From Myxocyprinus asiaticus (lineage: Eukaryota > Chordata > Actinopteri > Cypriniformes > Catostomidae): 64,000 nucleotides of DNA. Both the position numbers and the translations under genes were made by a program. The stretch's first letter is position 1. The number at the start of each line of letters is the position of its first letter. Below are positions 1 to 10,319 of the stretch, in pieces. The DNA is taken from assembly GCF_019703515.2 (NCBI RefSeq), contig NC_059347.1, positions 22,070,501-22,134,500 on the forward strand, read 5' to 3'. The notes under the pieces are model-generated. The model was not told the origin of the DNA. It ran no database searches and was given only the letters and a program-made list of their open reading frames with translations.

Positions 1-96
1 GATTCCTTTTAACCTAAATGTGCGTCATGTTATAATATCTAAATTAAGTGTTTTGATTCAAGTTAACAATATTATTTAACATAATTGAGTCATCCT

Positions 97-190
97 GAAT
101 GTATATGGTTACACCAACAAAACTTATTTTAAGTAATATCTCCTTAAGGGAACAACTGCAGGTTACCACTCTTTTTCAGTGTAGTAGATA
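97..190. repeat. Dispersed repeat, copy 1
   Basis: This stretch matches 2352-2495 by eye: both carry a block reading acaccaacaaaac followed by attttaag, and both end in ttaccactttttnacagtg-like sequence. Two related copies 2.2 kb apart suggest a small non-autonomous DNA transposon. I cannot name the family. The rest of 1-876 is AT-rich with no supported gene; the short open frames there have no recognisable domains. Confidence 0.4.
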
Positions 191-876
191 TATTCAGCTG
201 TTGCATTATCAAATGACAACAGTCAAAAGTACTGTGTATGTCAAAGGAATAAACTCAACAATTATCCTCAATACCTCAAGAAAACTCTCTTGACTGTTTT
301 AAACACACACCCTATTATACCATTTACCTTTAGATACAAATGATGATCTTTAATTAAATGGATATTGCCCCTGTTAACATGGTTATCAAAGTGTACTGTC
401 TTTCCTATTATTTATTATTTGGCATTTTATGATAAATGGTGGATAGCAGTCACAGCTGATTACACACTGCACTAGAAGTGCAGTTTACTGTCAAGAGGAA
501 GACCGATTGACTTTATATTTACATACTAATGAGAAGGAGCACAAACTTACCAAAGAGAACACTGAGCATTCATAGGGCGTGACATTTACCAAATAAAGCT
601 GATGCCATGCAAATTTTAAATGAAACCTATTTAGGGTAATAAATTGAACGGCCCCTTGGTAGACCACACTGTTTGCATTTCCATTTTCAAATTAGGGTGG
701 GTGACTCCATGCATTGGTGATGATGAGACAGTCACTCTTGGTGCATTTTCGAGGAAGTTTGCGCTAAGAATGACTCTCATGACCTTCAATGTAATTTATT
801 ATTTGTCTCTTCAAGAAAGCTACGCTCAAGGTATAAAATGATCTATGAAAATTCTGTAACAATTTAGATAAATTTT

Positions 877-1570
877 CTTTGTTAAAGGTTTATAAAGGGG
901 TTCGTTAATGACTAATAAGCCATTTACAAATGCATTATACATCATTTATATGCCTTTAAAGCAACATGAATAAAAAGGCAACATTCATTTAATACTTGCA
1001 AAATAATAAGCACTTTAACTTACATGTTATAAATCCTTAATACATTTATTCATACTGACATTAATTAAAAACATAAAATGCCCTAATTCATGATTTATGT
1101 AGTAAAATAGACTATCACAGTGAGATTAAGGAGAAATGTAATTTTGCTGCAGTCTGCATTGTTTATATTAATTAGTGTCATTTTTTGACTCACTTGTGTT
1201 GTCATTTTCCTTGTCATGTCGATGTCAAAAGAAGAAGTTTTCCTAGTTACCCAAACTTTTCAGGTATTCATATGATGAAGCCTGATGACCATTAAACCAT
1301 TCTGAACTTTTATGTATAGGTTTCTAATGTTGTCAACTCCTTTATAAATGCCTGACAGGTATCCACTTTATATTATTTATTAAGGTGCATTTTTACAGGT
1401 GATTAAGCATTCATAACATTTGAGGTAAAATGGCTCATTATTTGGTAGGTATTGCATGAAAGTCCCCCTTTTTAATGCCTGTTGTTATAACTGCATATTA
1501 CTGATCTATAATGCATTTGTAAATTAATTGTTAGTCATTAATGAACCCCTTTATAATCCCTTAACAAAGG
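877..1570. mobile_element. MITE with long terminal inverted repeats
   Basis: The left arm begins ctttgttaaaggtttataaa and the right arm ends in its imperfect reverse complement, cctttataatcccttaacaaag. Homology between arms runs for about 80 bp (roughly 877-960 against 1490-1570) and includes attaatgac/gtcattaat and a tttacaaatgcattat/ataatgcatttgtaaat pair. The interior has no transposase. This is the form of a non-autonomous DNA transposon; the superfamily is not determined. Confidence 0.6.
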
Positions 1571-2351
1571 GAACATCAATGTACTGTAAAGTTTTACCGA
1601 TAATTCTCAGGAAGAAAGTAACAAAAATATTTTCCCAACTGCAAGGAAATTACAAATTTCAGCAATTAGAGCCTTATTTAGTATTAATGCACACATAAAT
1701 AGAAACTGTTATATGTACTGCAATAAAGTTCCCTGAAATTCCATCCTATATGTTTTTCCCCTTGATCTACGCATCTGCATGGTTGAGTAAAGTCACAATA
1801 AAATCACATACACAGTTTTCAAATGATTTGGATCATTTATTAAGAATGCTTCGGGTTGCTTGGTATCACCTGGATTTGATCCAGTGTGATCTATATGAAT
1901 TGCTCACTAGTTTAAGCGATGAGTTCATAAAAACCAGTCATAAGTGGATAATGTCGCGCACAGAGGAAATTCATCCAGCCTCTATTTTTTATAATGAGTT
2001 TGATGGACGCCAAACCATTGTGAAAGTGCTGTAGATGGGGCCAGTGTTCTACAACATATTCTGACTTATCAAGCACAGCTTTAATGTGCTGCAACTCATT
2101 GCGTGCTCTATGCCCAAGTGTATTGGAGGGGGTGGGGGGGGGGTGCGGTCAGAGGAGGAAACAATGACTTTATGTCTATCTACAGCAATGCTGTGTTCAC
2201 ATTGCAGAGATATAGGCCATGTTTCTAAAGGAATGCTTACATACTATTTACTGAATACTGTGTACACTGAATTTTTTTTAAGTTACCTGTGGTAACATTT
2301 AAATTAACTGTCCCCCCCCCCCAAGTCAAAAATATAATTTAACATTACTGA
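1571..2351. other. Non-coding DNA, nothing supported
   Basis: I see no gene or clear repeat boundary here. There is a G-rich run near 2126-2143 and a C run near 2311-2322. The open frame at 1750-2034 (94 codons) has no recognisable motif, and its codon use looks like the surrounding AT-rich DNA, so I do not call it. Confidence 0.5.
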
Positions 2352-2495
2352 AACAACGTGGACACATTAGGTTACAGTACACCAACAAAACCAATTTTAA
2401 GGGTTATATCAGACAGAAATAGGTGGTTACAATTAAGGAAACTTAAGATAATGATCACAGATTACCACTTTTTACAGTGCAGTGTACACTGCAAT
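2352..2495. repeat. Dispersed repeat, copy 2
   Basis: Second copy of the repeat at 97-190. It ends about 10 bp before the left end of the Tc1 element, which was probably inserted into or beside it through the short TA run at 2495-2503. Confidence 0.4.
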
Positions 2496-2504
2496 ATATA
2501 TATA

Positions 2505-3360
2505 CAGCTCTGGAAAAAATTAAGAGATCACTGCAAAATGTATGTGTTTGAGTAAAAAGAAAATGTTTGTTTTATTCTATAAATTATTGACAACATTTCT
2601 CCCAAATTCCAAATAAAAATATTGTCATTTAGAGCATTTATTTGCAGAAAAGTATGATCTGGGGATGTTTCAGCAAGGCTAGAAATGGGCAGATTCATCT
2701 TTGTGAAGGACGCATGAATCAAGCCACGTACAAGGTTATCCTGGAAGAAAACTTGCTTCCTTCTGCTCTGACAATGTTCCCCAAGTCTAAGGATTGGTTT
2801 TTCCAGCAGGACAATACTCCATGCCACACAGCCAGGTCAATCAAGGTGTGGATGGAGGACCACCGGATCAACACCCTGTCATGGCCAGCCCAATCTCTAG
2901 ACCTGAACCCCATTGAAAACCTCTGTAAAATGATCAAGAGGAAGATGGATGGCCACAAGCCATCAAACAAAGCCGAGCTGCTTGGATTTTTTCCCAGGAG
3001 TGGCATAAAAACACCCAACAGCAATGTGAAAGACTGGTAGAGAGCATGCCAAGATGCATGAAAGCTGTGATTGAAAATCAGGGTTATTACACCAAATATT
3101 GATTTCTGAACTCTTCCTAAGTTAAAACATTAGTATTGTTTTGTTTCAAAATTAATATTATTCAAGGTCTGAAAACACTGCATCTTTTTTGTTATTTTGA
3201 CCAGCTGTCATTTTCTGCAAATAAATGTTCTAAATGACAATATATTTGGAATTTGGGAGAAATGTTGTCAGTATTTAATTTTACTCGAACACATACCTAT
3301 AAAGAGTAAATCCAGAGAAACTGATAATTTTCAGTGGTCTCTTAATTTTGTCCAGAGCTG
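2505..3360 (+). mobile_element. Tc1/mariner element, internally deleted
   Basis: The ends read cagctctggaaaaaattaag (left) and the complementary cttaattttgtccagagctg (right, ending at 3360). A longer inner pair also matches: 2585-2650 is the imperfect reverse complement of about 3213-3285, so the inverted repeats are long, as in the IR/DR type of fish Tc1 element. The length is about 856 bp, against about 1.2-1.6 kb for full-length fish Tc1 elements. The missing part is the 5' half of the transposase. TA dinucleotides flank both ends, as expected of Tc1 insertion. Confidence 0.85.
2642..3100 (+). pseudogene. Tc1-like transposase, C-terminal half, decayed
   Basis: This is the catalytic C-terminal part of a Tc1/mariner DDE transposase, the enzyme that cuts and pastes the element at TA dinucleotides. 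Visible family motifs are WGCFS near the start, QQDNTPCH (carrying the second catalytic aspartate), the WPAQS/LDLNPIEN block (the terminal glutamate), and KRKMDGHKPSNKAEL. The N-terminal paired-like DNA-binding domain and the first catalytic aspartate are absent. After about residue 115 the frame shifts: the expected tail, ending near a QGYYTKY-like motif, continues in another frame at 3041-3100 (agagcatgccaagatgcatg onward). The open part is 132 codons, against about 340 residues for a complete enzyme. It cannot be an active transposase. Confidence 0.85.
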
Positions 3361-3363
3361 TAG

Positions 3364-3454
<91 letters not shown>
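3361..3454. repeat. Compound microsatellite (TA)n(CA)n
   Basis: About 30 TA units are followed by about 14 CA units, lying exactly between two Tc1 elements. A TA tract is a natural target for Tc1 insertion, so both neighbours may have landed in an older microsatellite. Lengths may be affected by assembly. Confidence 0.95.
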
Positions 3455-3457
<3 letters not shown>

Positions 3458-4540
3458 GCGGCCAAAAGTTTGGAATAATGTACAGATTTAGCTCTTATGC
3501 AAAGAAACTGGTACTTTTATTCACCAAAGTAGCATTCATCTGATCACAATGTATAGTCAGGACATTAATAACATGAAAAATTACTATTACAATTAAAAAC
3601 AAAAAATGTACTTAAACTACTTCAAAGAGTTCTCATCAAAAAATCCTCCACGTGCAGCACTGACAGCTTTGCAGATCCTTGGCATTCTAGCTGTCAGTTT
3701 GTCCAGATACTCAGGTGACATTTCACCCCACGCTTCCTGTAGCACATGCCATAGATGTGGCTGTCTTGTCGAGCACTTCTCATGCACCTTACAGTCTAGC
3801 TGATCCCACAAAATCTCAATGGGGTTAAGATCCATAACACTCTTTTCCAATTATCTGTTGTCCAATGTCTGTGTTTCTTTGTCCACTCTAATCTTTTCTT
3901 TTTGTTTTTCTGTTTCAAAAGTGGCTTTTTCTTTGCAATTGTTCCCATAAGGCCTGCACCCCTGAGTCTTCTCTTTACTGTTGTACATGAAACTGGTGTT
4001 GAGCAGGTAGAATTCAATGAAGCTGTCAGCTGAGGACATGTGAGGCGTCTATTTCTCAAACTAGAAACTCTGATGTACTTATCCACTTGTTTAGTTGTAC
4101 ATCTGGCCTTCCACTTCTCTTTCTGTCCTTGTTAGAGCCAGTTGTCCTTTGTCTTTGAAGACTGTAGTGTACACCTTTGTATGAAATCTTCAGTTTTTTT
4201 TTTGGCAATTTCAAGCATTGTATAGCCTTTATTCCTCAAAACAATGATTGACTGATGAGTTTCTAGTGAAAGAAAATATTATTTGCCATTTTTGAGCTAA
4301 TATTGACCTTAAGACATGCCAGTCTATTGCATACTGTGGCAACTCAAAAACAAAGACAATGTTAAGCTTCATTTAATGAACCAAATAGCTTTCAGCAGTG
4401 TTTGATATAATGGCAAGTGATTTTCTAGTACCAAATTAGCAATTTAGCATGATTACTCAAGGATAAGGTGTTGGAGTGATGGCTGCTGGAAATGTTCCTG
4501 TCTACATTTGATCAAAAATGACTTTTTTCAAATATATATA
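3455..4540 (-). mobile_element. Second Tc1/mariner element, decayed
   Basis: The left end reads cactggcggccaaaagtttg, a known kind of fish Tc1 terminus. Transposase remnants run on the minus strand from about 4115 to 3617. I could not find a clean matching right terminus; the family-like sequence fades into an (AT)n run near 4530, so the right boundary is approximate. Confidence 0.75.
3617..4115 (-). pseudogene. Tc1-like transposase, two pieces with catalytic core missing
   Basis: Two overlapping minus-strand frames carry recognisable parts. The first (4086 down to about 3850) has the helix-turn-helix region with SLRNRRLTCPQL, a TVKRRLRGAGLMG block and KKKRLEWTKKH, as in the second DNA-binding subdomain of Tc1 transposases. 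The second (3850 to 3617) has DLNPIEILWDQLD, which carries the final catalytic acidic residue, and a C-terminal tail ending ARGGFFDENSLK. The step from ENWKRVLW directly to DLNPIE removes about 100 residues, including the first two catalytic aspartates. The frame also changes at that junction. This is a dead deletion derivative. Confidence 0.8.
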
Positions 4541-4975
4541 TATACATACACACATACTGCCTACATTTTCTTAAATAGTATGTGAAACAGTAGACATTAT
4601 TTTACAATAAAGTTTCACACACTTGCTACATTGTTGTCACATGAGCTTACCGCATTGCATGTGAGTGTCAACCAGCATTATCTTAGAAACAAAAAAAATT
4701 AACTCGATTTTGTGTAAAGATGTCTTACTTTTGGCAGTCTGATCAAATATTGAGCCAAGAAAGAGATGTTAAAAATCGTGTCTGTAATTACATTTTGGCA
4801 AATGTAGAAAATCATTTTGGGTATTCTATGCACACAGAAAATTCACATGCCTTTGCACAGTACACATACATGATGTAGGCTATGGTAGTATGCTATTTCT
4901 AACATTGCCATAGTGAGTCATGGAAACTTTGAATGTATGAGAAGGTGTTACTGTTAATATACATTGAAAACAGAC

Positions 4976-5014
<39 letters not shown>

Positions 5015-5213
5015 TGTATGGGTTTTGTGACATATGTTAAAATTTGAATTTTGAAATTTGAAAATCTGAAAAATTATGTTTTCTATCAGACTGATACCAT
5101 GCCAACAAGCATTTTAGAAAAACAACAGCATCTGATTAAATGTTTTAATTCAATACATTTTCTGTAATTTACAAAAGCGCACACACCAAAATGCACAGTA
5201 TACTGCAGACAGA
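4541..5213. other. Non-coding DNA with a (GT)n microsatellite
   Basis: A (GT)15 run lies at 4982-5011. I see no gene or clear repeat otherwise. Confidence 0.5.
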
Positions 5214-5324
5214 CTAAAATTGGCCTCTGTGACCAGCTCGCTGCTCAGCCATGTCCTTGACGCCTATCTTCTGCACCCTGAACTCCCCATTACTGATGCT
5301 AATTGCTAGCTCACCCTGCTGGTT
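5214..5324 (-). other. Candidate short terminal coding exon (hypothetical)
   Basis: A GC-richer patch in AT-rich DNA reads on the minus strand, from 5324 to a TAG at 5216-5214, as 36 codons with no stop. It begins NQQGELAISISNGEF and ends EQRAGHRGQF. Just upstream on that strand is a plausible 3' splice site: a T-rich stretch (gggtttgttatag) followed directly by the open frame. I do not recognise the peptide. Against this: the plus strand also has a 28-codon open stretch through the same bases, no polyadenylation signal was confirmed, and a single 111-bp frame can occur by chance. It could equally be a conserved non-coding element. Confidence 0.25.
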
Positions 5325-6305
5325 CTATAACAAACCCAACATAATGCTCAAATTATGACTTTATTAATGTAAGTCAGCATCTAATGGTTTACAAAAATGA
5401 TTTATATTGTTTTTCCTGTTCTGAACAAATTAAATCTGTAGCTTGAATCAAGAGATTAAAACCTTGTTATCATCACATTTTCATCCTTAATTTCACCCCA
5501 GAAGCAAAGTAAGCAATCATTATATTACACTGAATGGACAATAGCTGTAGTAGTACAGAATGAAACCAAACTAGCACACATAGCAGCTTCCTAATCTTGT
5601 AGCCTTGAGTTAGAAGTGCGAAATATAGAGATGCAAATCATTAATGATTGTTGCACGTTACAAATTTTTCTAACCAAAAATTTGGAAAAAAACAGTATAC
5701 GTAAACTTTGGCTTGCCTTTCTGTTTTTTTCTGTTTGCCTTTACATAATACCTGGAAATACTCCTCTGCACAAGGCAAATTTAATACAGTCCACCACTTC
5801 CTACAACCCCATTACTCTTAGCATGCTGTGAAATTCTCATCTTACACACTTTGCTGGCCAGGGCCATGAATTATGCATTGTGCCAGATAAATCCTCAATC
5901 TCACGCTTCAGGACCACCACGCATTACCCTGCTTCTGTCTCTATTACCAAGATGAATTGCTGAATGGGGAATATTTGAGTGGTTATGGTTCCAACTTCAT
6001 TGTTTGTTTGCTGTGTAAAATCTCTCTTTTGTGTGAGTCTCTTTTGTCTATTGATACAATTATGAATGTTATGGCTTTTTAGAGGGTGAAAATGATTATG
6101 GGAGTGTTCATGGCTTAAAGCAGTATGATACTGAAATTACTGTTGTGGTGACACCGACACCAGTTCCGTGGATTAAGCCTCTCATGTCATTCTAGAGGAA
6201 GGTGTACGAACATAGATTTCAACTAAGTGTGAAAAAGTAGTCTCATAGAACGAACATCACTATAACTGTATGTCCATGAGGTCAGGCTGGTGAAAGTAGG
6301 ACAGG
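5325..6305. other. Non-coding DNA, possible conserved block
   Basis: No gene is seen. The part at about 5850-5965 is more balanced in base composition than its surroundings and repeat-free, and could be a conserved non-coding element. That is a guess that only alignment to other fish could support. Confidence 0.3.
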
Positions 6306-6583
6306 TAACACTTAAGGTTCTGTTCATTAACATTAGTTAATGTATTAGGTATTTTTTTAACATAATTTATTAATCTTGGTTAATGTTTAATTATGAAAAT
6401 ACTATTGTTCATTGTTTGTTCATGTATGATCAAACATGCATCGATGAATGTTAACATTTTATTGAAAAAAATGTATCAGTACATGTAGAAATGAACCGTA
6501 ACACTTTACAATTAGTTTCTATCCATTAACATTAGTTAATGCATTAGGTATCATAAATTTCAATTATTTTTATAGCATAATGT
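6306..6583. repeat. Dispersed MITE-like repeat: one copy plus left half of a second
   Basis: Two successive units share gttcattaacattagttaatg or tccattaacattagttaatg, then a tattaggta block and a cttggttaatg/gaaaatactattgttcattg stretch. The second unit breaks at 6583, exactly where DIRS copy A begins, and resumes at 10320. This is a common kind of non-autonomous element in fish genomes; I do not assign a superfamily. Confidence 0.65.
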
Positions 6584-6787
6584 CCAGGTTACTTTCGTAA
6601 CCTCCATTCCCTGATGGAGGGAACGAGACGTTGTGTCGATGTAGTGACACTAGTGGTCACTCTTGGGAGCCCCAAACACCTCTGCTTTTTGAAAAAAGGC
6701 CAATGGGAATTGGCGAGTGGAATTTGCATGCCACTCCTCCGGACATACGGGTATAAAAGGAGCTGGTATGCAACCACTCATCCAGGT
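6584..6787. repeat. Left inverted terminal repeat, DIRS copy A
   Basis: It runs from ccaggttactttcgtaacc to accactcatccag. From about 6625 it is the reverse complement of the right repeat at 10142-10319, including the shared aaaaggccaatggg and catacgggtataaaa blocks. The outer 35 bp, with an inner gttac/gtaac palindrome, are unique to this end. Confidence 0.9.
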
Positions 6788-6847
6788 TTTGTGCTGAAGA
6801 GCCGAGACAAGGTCTCGGCCATTTCAGCGGGTAGTTGTAGCGTTGTG

Positions 6848-6962
6848 GCAAGAGGGACACAATGTCTCGTTCCCTCCATCAGGGAACGGAGGTTACAAAG
6901 TAACCAGGACGTTCCCTATCTGTCACGTTGTATCAATGTAGTGACACTAGGTGTCCCTATAT
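6848..6962. repeat. Internal complementary region, DIRS copy A
   Basis: This segment joins the reverse complement of the left tip (ccctccatcagggaacggag then gttacaaagtaacc) directly to the reverse complement of the right tip (cgttccctatctgtcac then gatgtagtgacactaggtgt). In DIRS elements such a region templates completion of the ends and yields a circular intermediate. The fusion of both tips in one place is what the rolling-circle-like model predicts. It sits inside the left inverted repeat, downstream of the recombinase on the minus strand, as in the family. Confidence 0.85.
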
Positions 6963-7651
6963 AAAAACGCCACAACTAGCTGAACTGTGTTACGTGGACT
7001 GGCGGTGCGAGACGGGCAGACCGCTGTGTGCCTCGTAGCCAGTGCACCAGACCGTCACGTAACCTCCCCCAATGCTCTTATGAGCATCGAACGGTCCTTT
7101 GGGAACAAGTTGACTGCCCAAAAAATAGTGACAAGCTAGCCCAGCCGTGGCCTCTTTTCCTCTTTCCCCAAAAAGAGTGGAATTTGTTAATAAATGCCGC
7201 CCAGAGATGGGGAGGTATTTTGAGTGGAAATACGTCACATGGTCTTACCGAGTCTTGTCGGAAGTATGTCATGTGGAGAAGTCCCATGGTAGGTCCTACC
7301 CGAGGGGGAGGAGTTTCTACAAACATGGTGACCGGGGGCAGAGGGGCCTCTGCCCAAGGAAGACGCAGTTTACCGACAGGGAAATGATTTAGCGGAAGAT
7401 ATATCACATGAGGTCACCTATGGGGAACCAGCGCATGTGGAGCACCTACCCCAGTACAGGGCTTAGTTAGCACATGTACTGGGCTGGCAGCGAGTTTCTC
7501 CGCAAACTCGTCTGCCACAGGGCTAAGGAGGAAAGTCATCCAGGGATCACAACTTGTGAACACAACTGGGAGTCAAAAGCGCACGTCTTCACCTCATGGG
7601 AGGGGAAAGGTGCTATACGCAAGTGGTACACCTGGCCAGCTGTCCCAGAAC

Positions 7652-8639
7652 TTACCTGTTCGGACCTGACAACACACGGGACGAAATCAACTCAACCCAG
7701 AGATTATAGAACCTCACAAAGGTGTTGGGTGTCGCCCAGCCCGCTGCTCTGCAGATGTCTGCCAAAGAGGCACCACTGGTCAGGGCCCAGGAGGCCATTA
7801 CACTCCTAGTAGTGTGGGCTCGTAGCGCCATGGGGGGCGGCACGTCCTGAGTGTGATATGCCATCACGATGGTGTCAATGACCCAGTGGGCGATCCTCTG
7901 TTTGGAGACAGCACTTCCTTTCTGCTGTCCACCAAAGCAAACAAAGAGCTGCTTGGAGCTTCTAAAGCTCTGCGTGCGATCCAAATAGATGAGTAAAGCA
8001 TGCACTGGACACAGCAATGCCAAAGCTGGGTCTGCCTCCTCCTGGGGAAATGCTTGCAGGTTCACCACCTGATCCCTAAACGGGGTCATGGGAACCTTGG
8101 GCACATAGCCCGGTCGGGGTCTCAGGATCACATGAGAGTAGCCCGGACCGAACTCCAGGCACGTTGTCGCTGACAGAGAACACCTGCAGGTCCCCTACCC
8201 TCTTGATGGAAGTGAGCACAGTCAGGAGGGCATTCTTCAAAGAGAGTGCCTTAAGCTCAGCTGACTCCAAGGGCTCGAAGGGGGCTCTCCGTAGAGCCCG
8301 AAGGACTACAGAGAGGTCCCATTAGGGGATGAGATGCGGTCTGGAGGGATTCAACCTCCTAGTGCCTCTCAGGAACCTGATGATCAGGTCGTGCTTCCCT
8401 TAGGACTTACCATCAACTGTGTCGTGGTGTGCCGCTATAGTGGCTACATACACCTTCAAGGTGGAGGGGGACAGCTGCCCCTCCAGCCTCTCCTGCAGGA
8501 AGGAAAGCACCAATCTGACTGTGTATTTGTGGGGGTCTTCGCGTCGGGAAGTACACCACTTAGCGAACAGACGCCACTTCAAAGCATACAGGCGCCTCTT
8601 AGAGGGAGCCCTAGCCTGAGTGATTGTGTCTATCACCGT
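7652..8639 (-). pseudogene. DIRS tyrosine recombinase, copy A, broken
   Basis: This is the site-specific recombinase that would integrate the circular DNA. The N-terminal part (8636-8400) has the core-binding fold with KRRLYALKWRLFAKWC and a SPSTLKVYVATIAAHH helix. The middle (8270-8120) holds LKALSLKNALLTVLTSIKR. The C-terminal catalytic part (8131-7652) has the family HxxR as AHTTR, the AGWATPNTFVRFYNL block with the probable nucleophile tyrosine, and KQRIAHWV. Stops fall near 8400 and 8300, and there is a frameshift near 8120-8130, so no complete enzyme can be made. About 330 residues are represented. Confidence 0.85.
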
Positions 8640-8831
8640 GGGTGGTAGGCCACTTAGCCAGCTGTGTGCCAGCGCATCTTTACCGAGGGGTGCCTTGATC
8701 AGGGCGTACCAAAGCAGTCAGTGGGAGGATTCCTGGGAAGCAAACAGGTCTACCTGTGCTCGACCGAATCGACTCCAAATCAACTGGACCACCTGGGGGT
8801 GGAGTCTCCACTCTCCCTTGAGCGTAACCTG

Positions 8832-9830
8832 TCATGACAGCGCGTCCGCTGCAGTGTTGAGGTCGCCCGGGATGTGAGTGGCTTGTAGCGACTTGAGGCA
8901 CTGCTGACTCCAGAGGAGGAGATGGTGGGTGAGTTGTGACATGCAACGGGAGCGTAGACCGCCTTGAGGGTTGATGTACGCTACCGTCACTGTGTTGTCC
9001 GTCCGGACCAACACGTGCTTGCCCTGGATCAACGGCCTGAACCTCCGCAGGGCAAGCAGTACTGCCAACAACTCGAGGCAGTTGATGTGCCAACGCAGCC
9101 ACGGGCCAGTCCAGGAGCCGGCGGCTGTGTGCCCATTGCATACGGTGCCCCAGCTCGTCTTGGAGGCATCTGTCATAACCTGATGCGCCTGGAGACCTGC
9201 TCTAGGGGAACCCCTGCCCATAGAAATGCAAGGTCAGTCCAAGGGCTGAAGAGGTGGCGACAGATTGGCGTGATGACCACGTGATGTGTCCCGCGGCGCC
9301 ATACCCATCTCGGGTCTTGAGTCTGAATCCAGTGCTGAAGCGGTCTCATATGCATCAACCCGAGCAGTGTGGCAACCACAGAGGATGCCATATGTCCCAG
9401 GAGCCTCTGAAAAATTTTCAGTGGAACCGCTGTCTTCTGTCTGAATGCCTTCAGACAGTTCAGCACCGACTGTGCGTGCTCGTTCGTGAGGCGCGCCATC
9501 ATCGAGACATCATCCAACTCCAAGCTGAGAAAAGAGATGCTCTGAAACGAGGAGAGCTTGCTCTTTTCCCAGTTGACCCGAAGCCCTAGATGGCTGAGGT
9601 GCCTGAGCACCAGGTCCCTGTGTGCGCACAGTAACTCTTGAGAGTGAGCTAGGATCAGCCAGTTATCGAGGTATTTGAGTATGCGGACATCCACTTCCCT
9701 TAGTGGGGCAAGGGCTGCCTCTGCGACCTTCATGAAGATACGAGGGGACAAGGACAGGCTGAAGGGGAGGACCTTGTACTGGTATAGCCGGCCCTCGAAA
9801 GCAAACTGCAGGAAGGGCAGCGCCCAAGCA
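8832..9830 (-). pseudogene. DIRS reverse transcriptase core and RNase H, copy A
   Basis: The RT core begins abruptly with a FLQFAFEGRLYQYKVLPF block and runs through LSLSPRIFMKV to the catalytic box, which reads YLDNWL at 9662-9673; the family usually has YLDDWL, so the second catalytic aspartate is changed to asparagine. It continues with LRVNWEKSKL and a FLSLELD block. RNase H follows in an overlapping frame (9221-8832): TDASKTSWG (first acidic residue), ELLAVLLALRRF (glutamate), VRTDNTVTVAYIN (aspartate), and the HIPGDLNTAADALS end. A frameshift near 9200 splits the two. The gag to RT junction at about 9815 is abnormal (see findings). Confidence 0.85.
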
Positions 9831-9936
9831 CATATGACCGCGATCGTGGCCATCGGAAGCGTAGAAGTAACGACCGCAACCAGTAAATACACAAATGGAG
9901 AGGCATCTTTAAAAAGACGCTCTCCGTTAATGCCAC
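9815..9936 (-). pseudogene. Remnant of gag N-terminus, DIRS copy A
   Basis: About 100 bp match the start of gag in copy B (54530-54640): the same aggcatctttaaaaagacg leader, then related codons. The homology ends at a short gggcagcgccc stretch, after which RT sequence starts. Everything between, some 2 kb judged by copy B, is absent. Confidence 0.7.
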
Positions 9937-10141
9937 TCTTTTAAGAAGGGAAAATATACTCTTTTAGTAGGAAGAAAATACTTTTTAGCTGCTGAAGCGC
10001 CCAGGGGCGTTCTCTGCACTTCACCAGTGCAAGAGGGGGAGAAGCCACTGTAATGCGCCGTAAATCCAACAGCTTTTCGAGGTGAACGGATTAGAGAAAT
10101 TCAGCTCGCTGACCACAACCGCTCGGCTCCAAAGAGAAAAT

Positions 10142-10319
10142 CTGAATGAGTGGTTGTGAGCCAGCTCGTTTTATACCCGTATGTCCGGGGGAGTGGCATG
10201 CAAATTCCACTTGCCACTTCCCATTGGCCTTTTTTCAAAAAGCAGAGGTTTGGGGCTCCCAAGAGTGACCCCTAGTGTCACTACATCGACACAACGTCGA
10301 GTGAGTGATAGATAGGGAA
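10142..10319. repeat. Right inverted terminal repeat, DIRS copy A
   Basis: It starts ctgaatgagtggttg and ends gagtgatagatagggaat. It is the inverse of the inner part of 6584-6787. It contains the promoter that would drive the minus-strand transcript. Confidence 0.9.
10165..10186 (-). promoter_or_regulatory. TATA-type promoter in DIRS copy A right repeat
   Basis: On the minus strand the sequence reads catacgggtataaaacgag, a good TATA box upstream of the coding region. The same box occurs in all four inverted repeats of the two DIRS copies. Because the repeats are inverted, a second box at about 6746-6761 points the other way, into the left end. Confidence 0.6.

Larger units (their letters stand above)
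6584..10319 (-). mobile_element. DIRS-type tyrosine-recombinase retrotransposon, copy A (deleted)
   Basis: DIRS elements copy through RNA but integrate a circular DNA with a tyrosine recombinase instead of a DDE integrase, and leave no target duplication. Copy A shows the full architecture on the minus strand: a right inverted terminal repeat with a TATA box (5' end), RT and RNase H remnants, the tyrosine recombinase, an internal complementary region, and the left inverted terminal repeat. The ends are not identical at their outer tips, as in known DIRS elements. No target duplication is visible: the interrupted MITE resumes directly at 10320. Most of gag and the RT N-terminus are missing, so the copy is about 3.7 kb. 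Confidence 0.88.
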
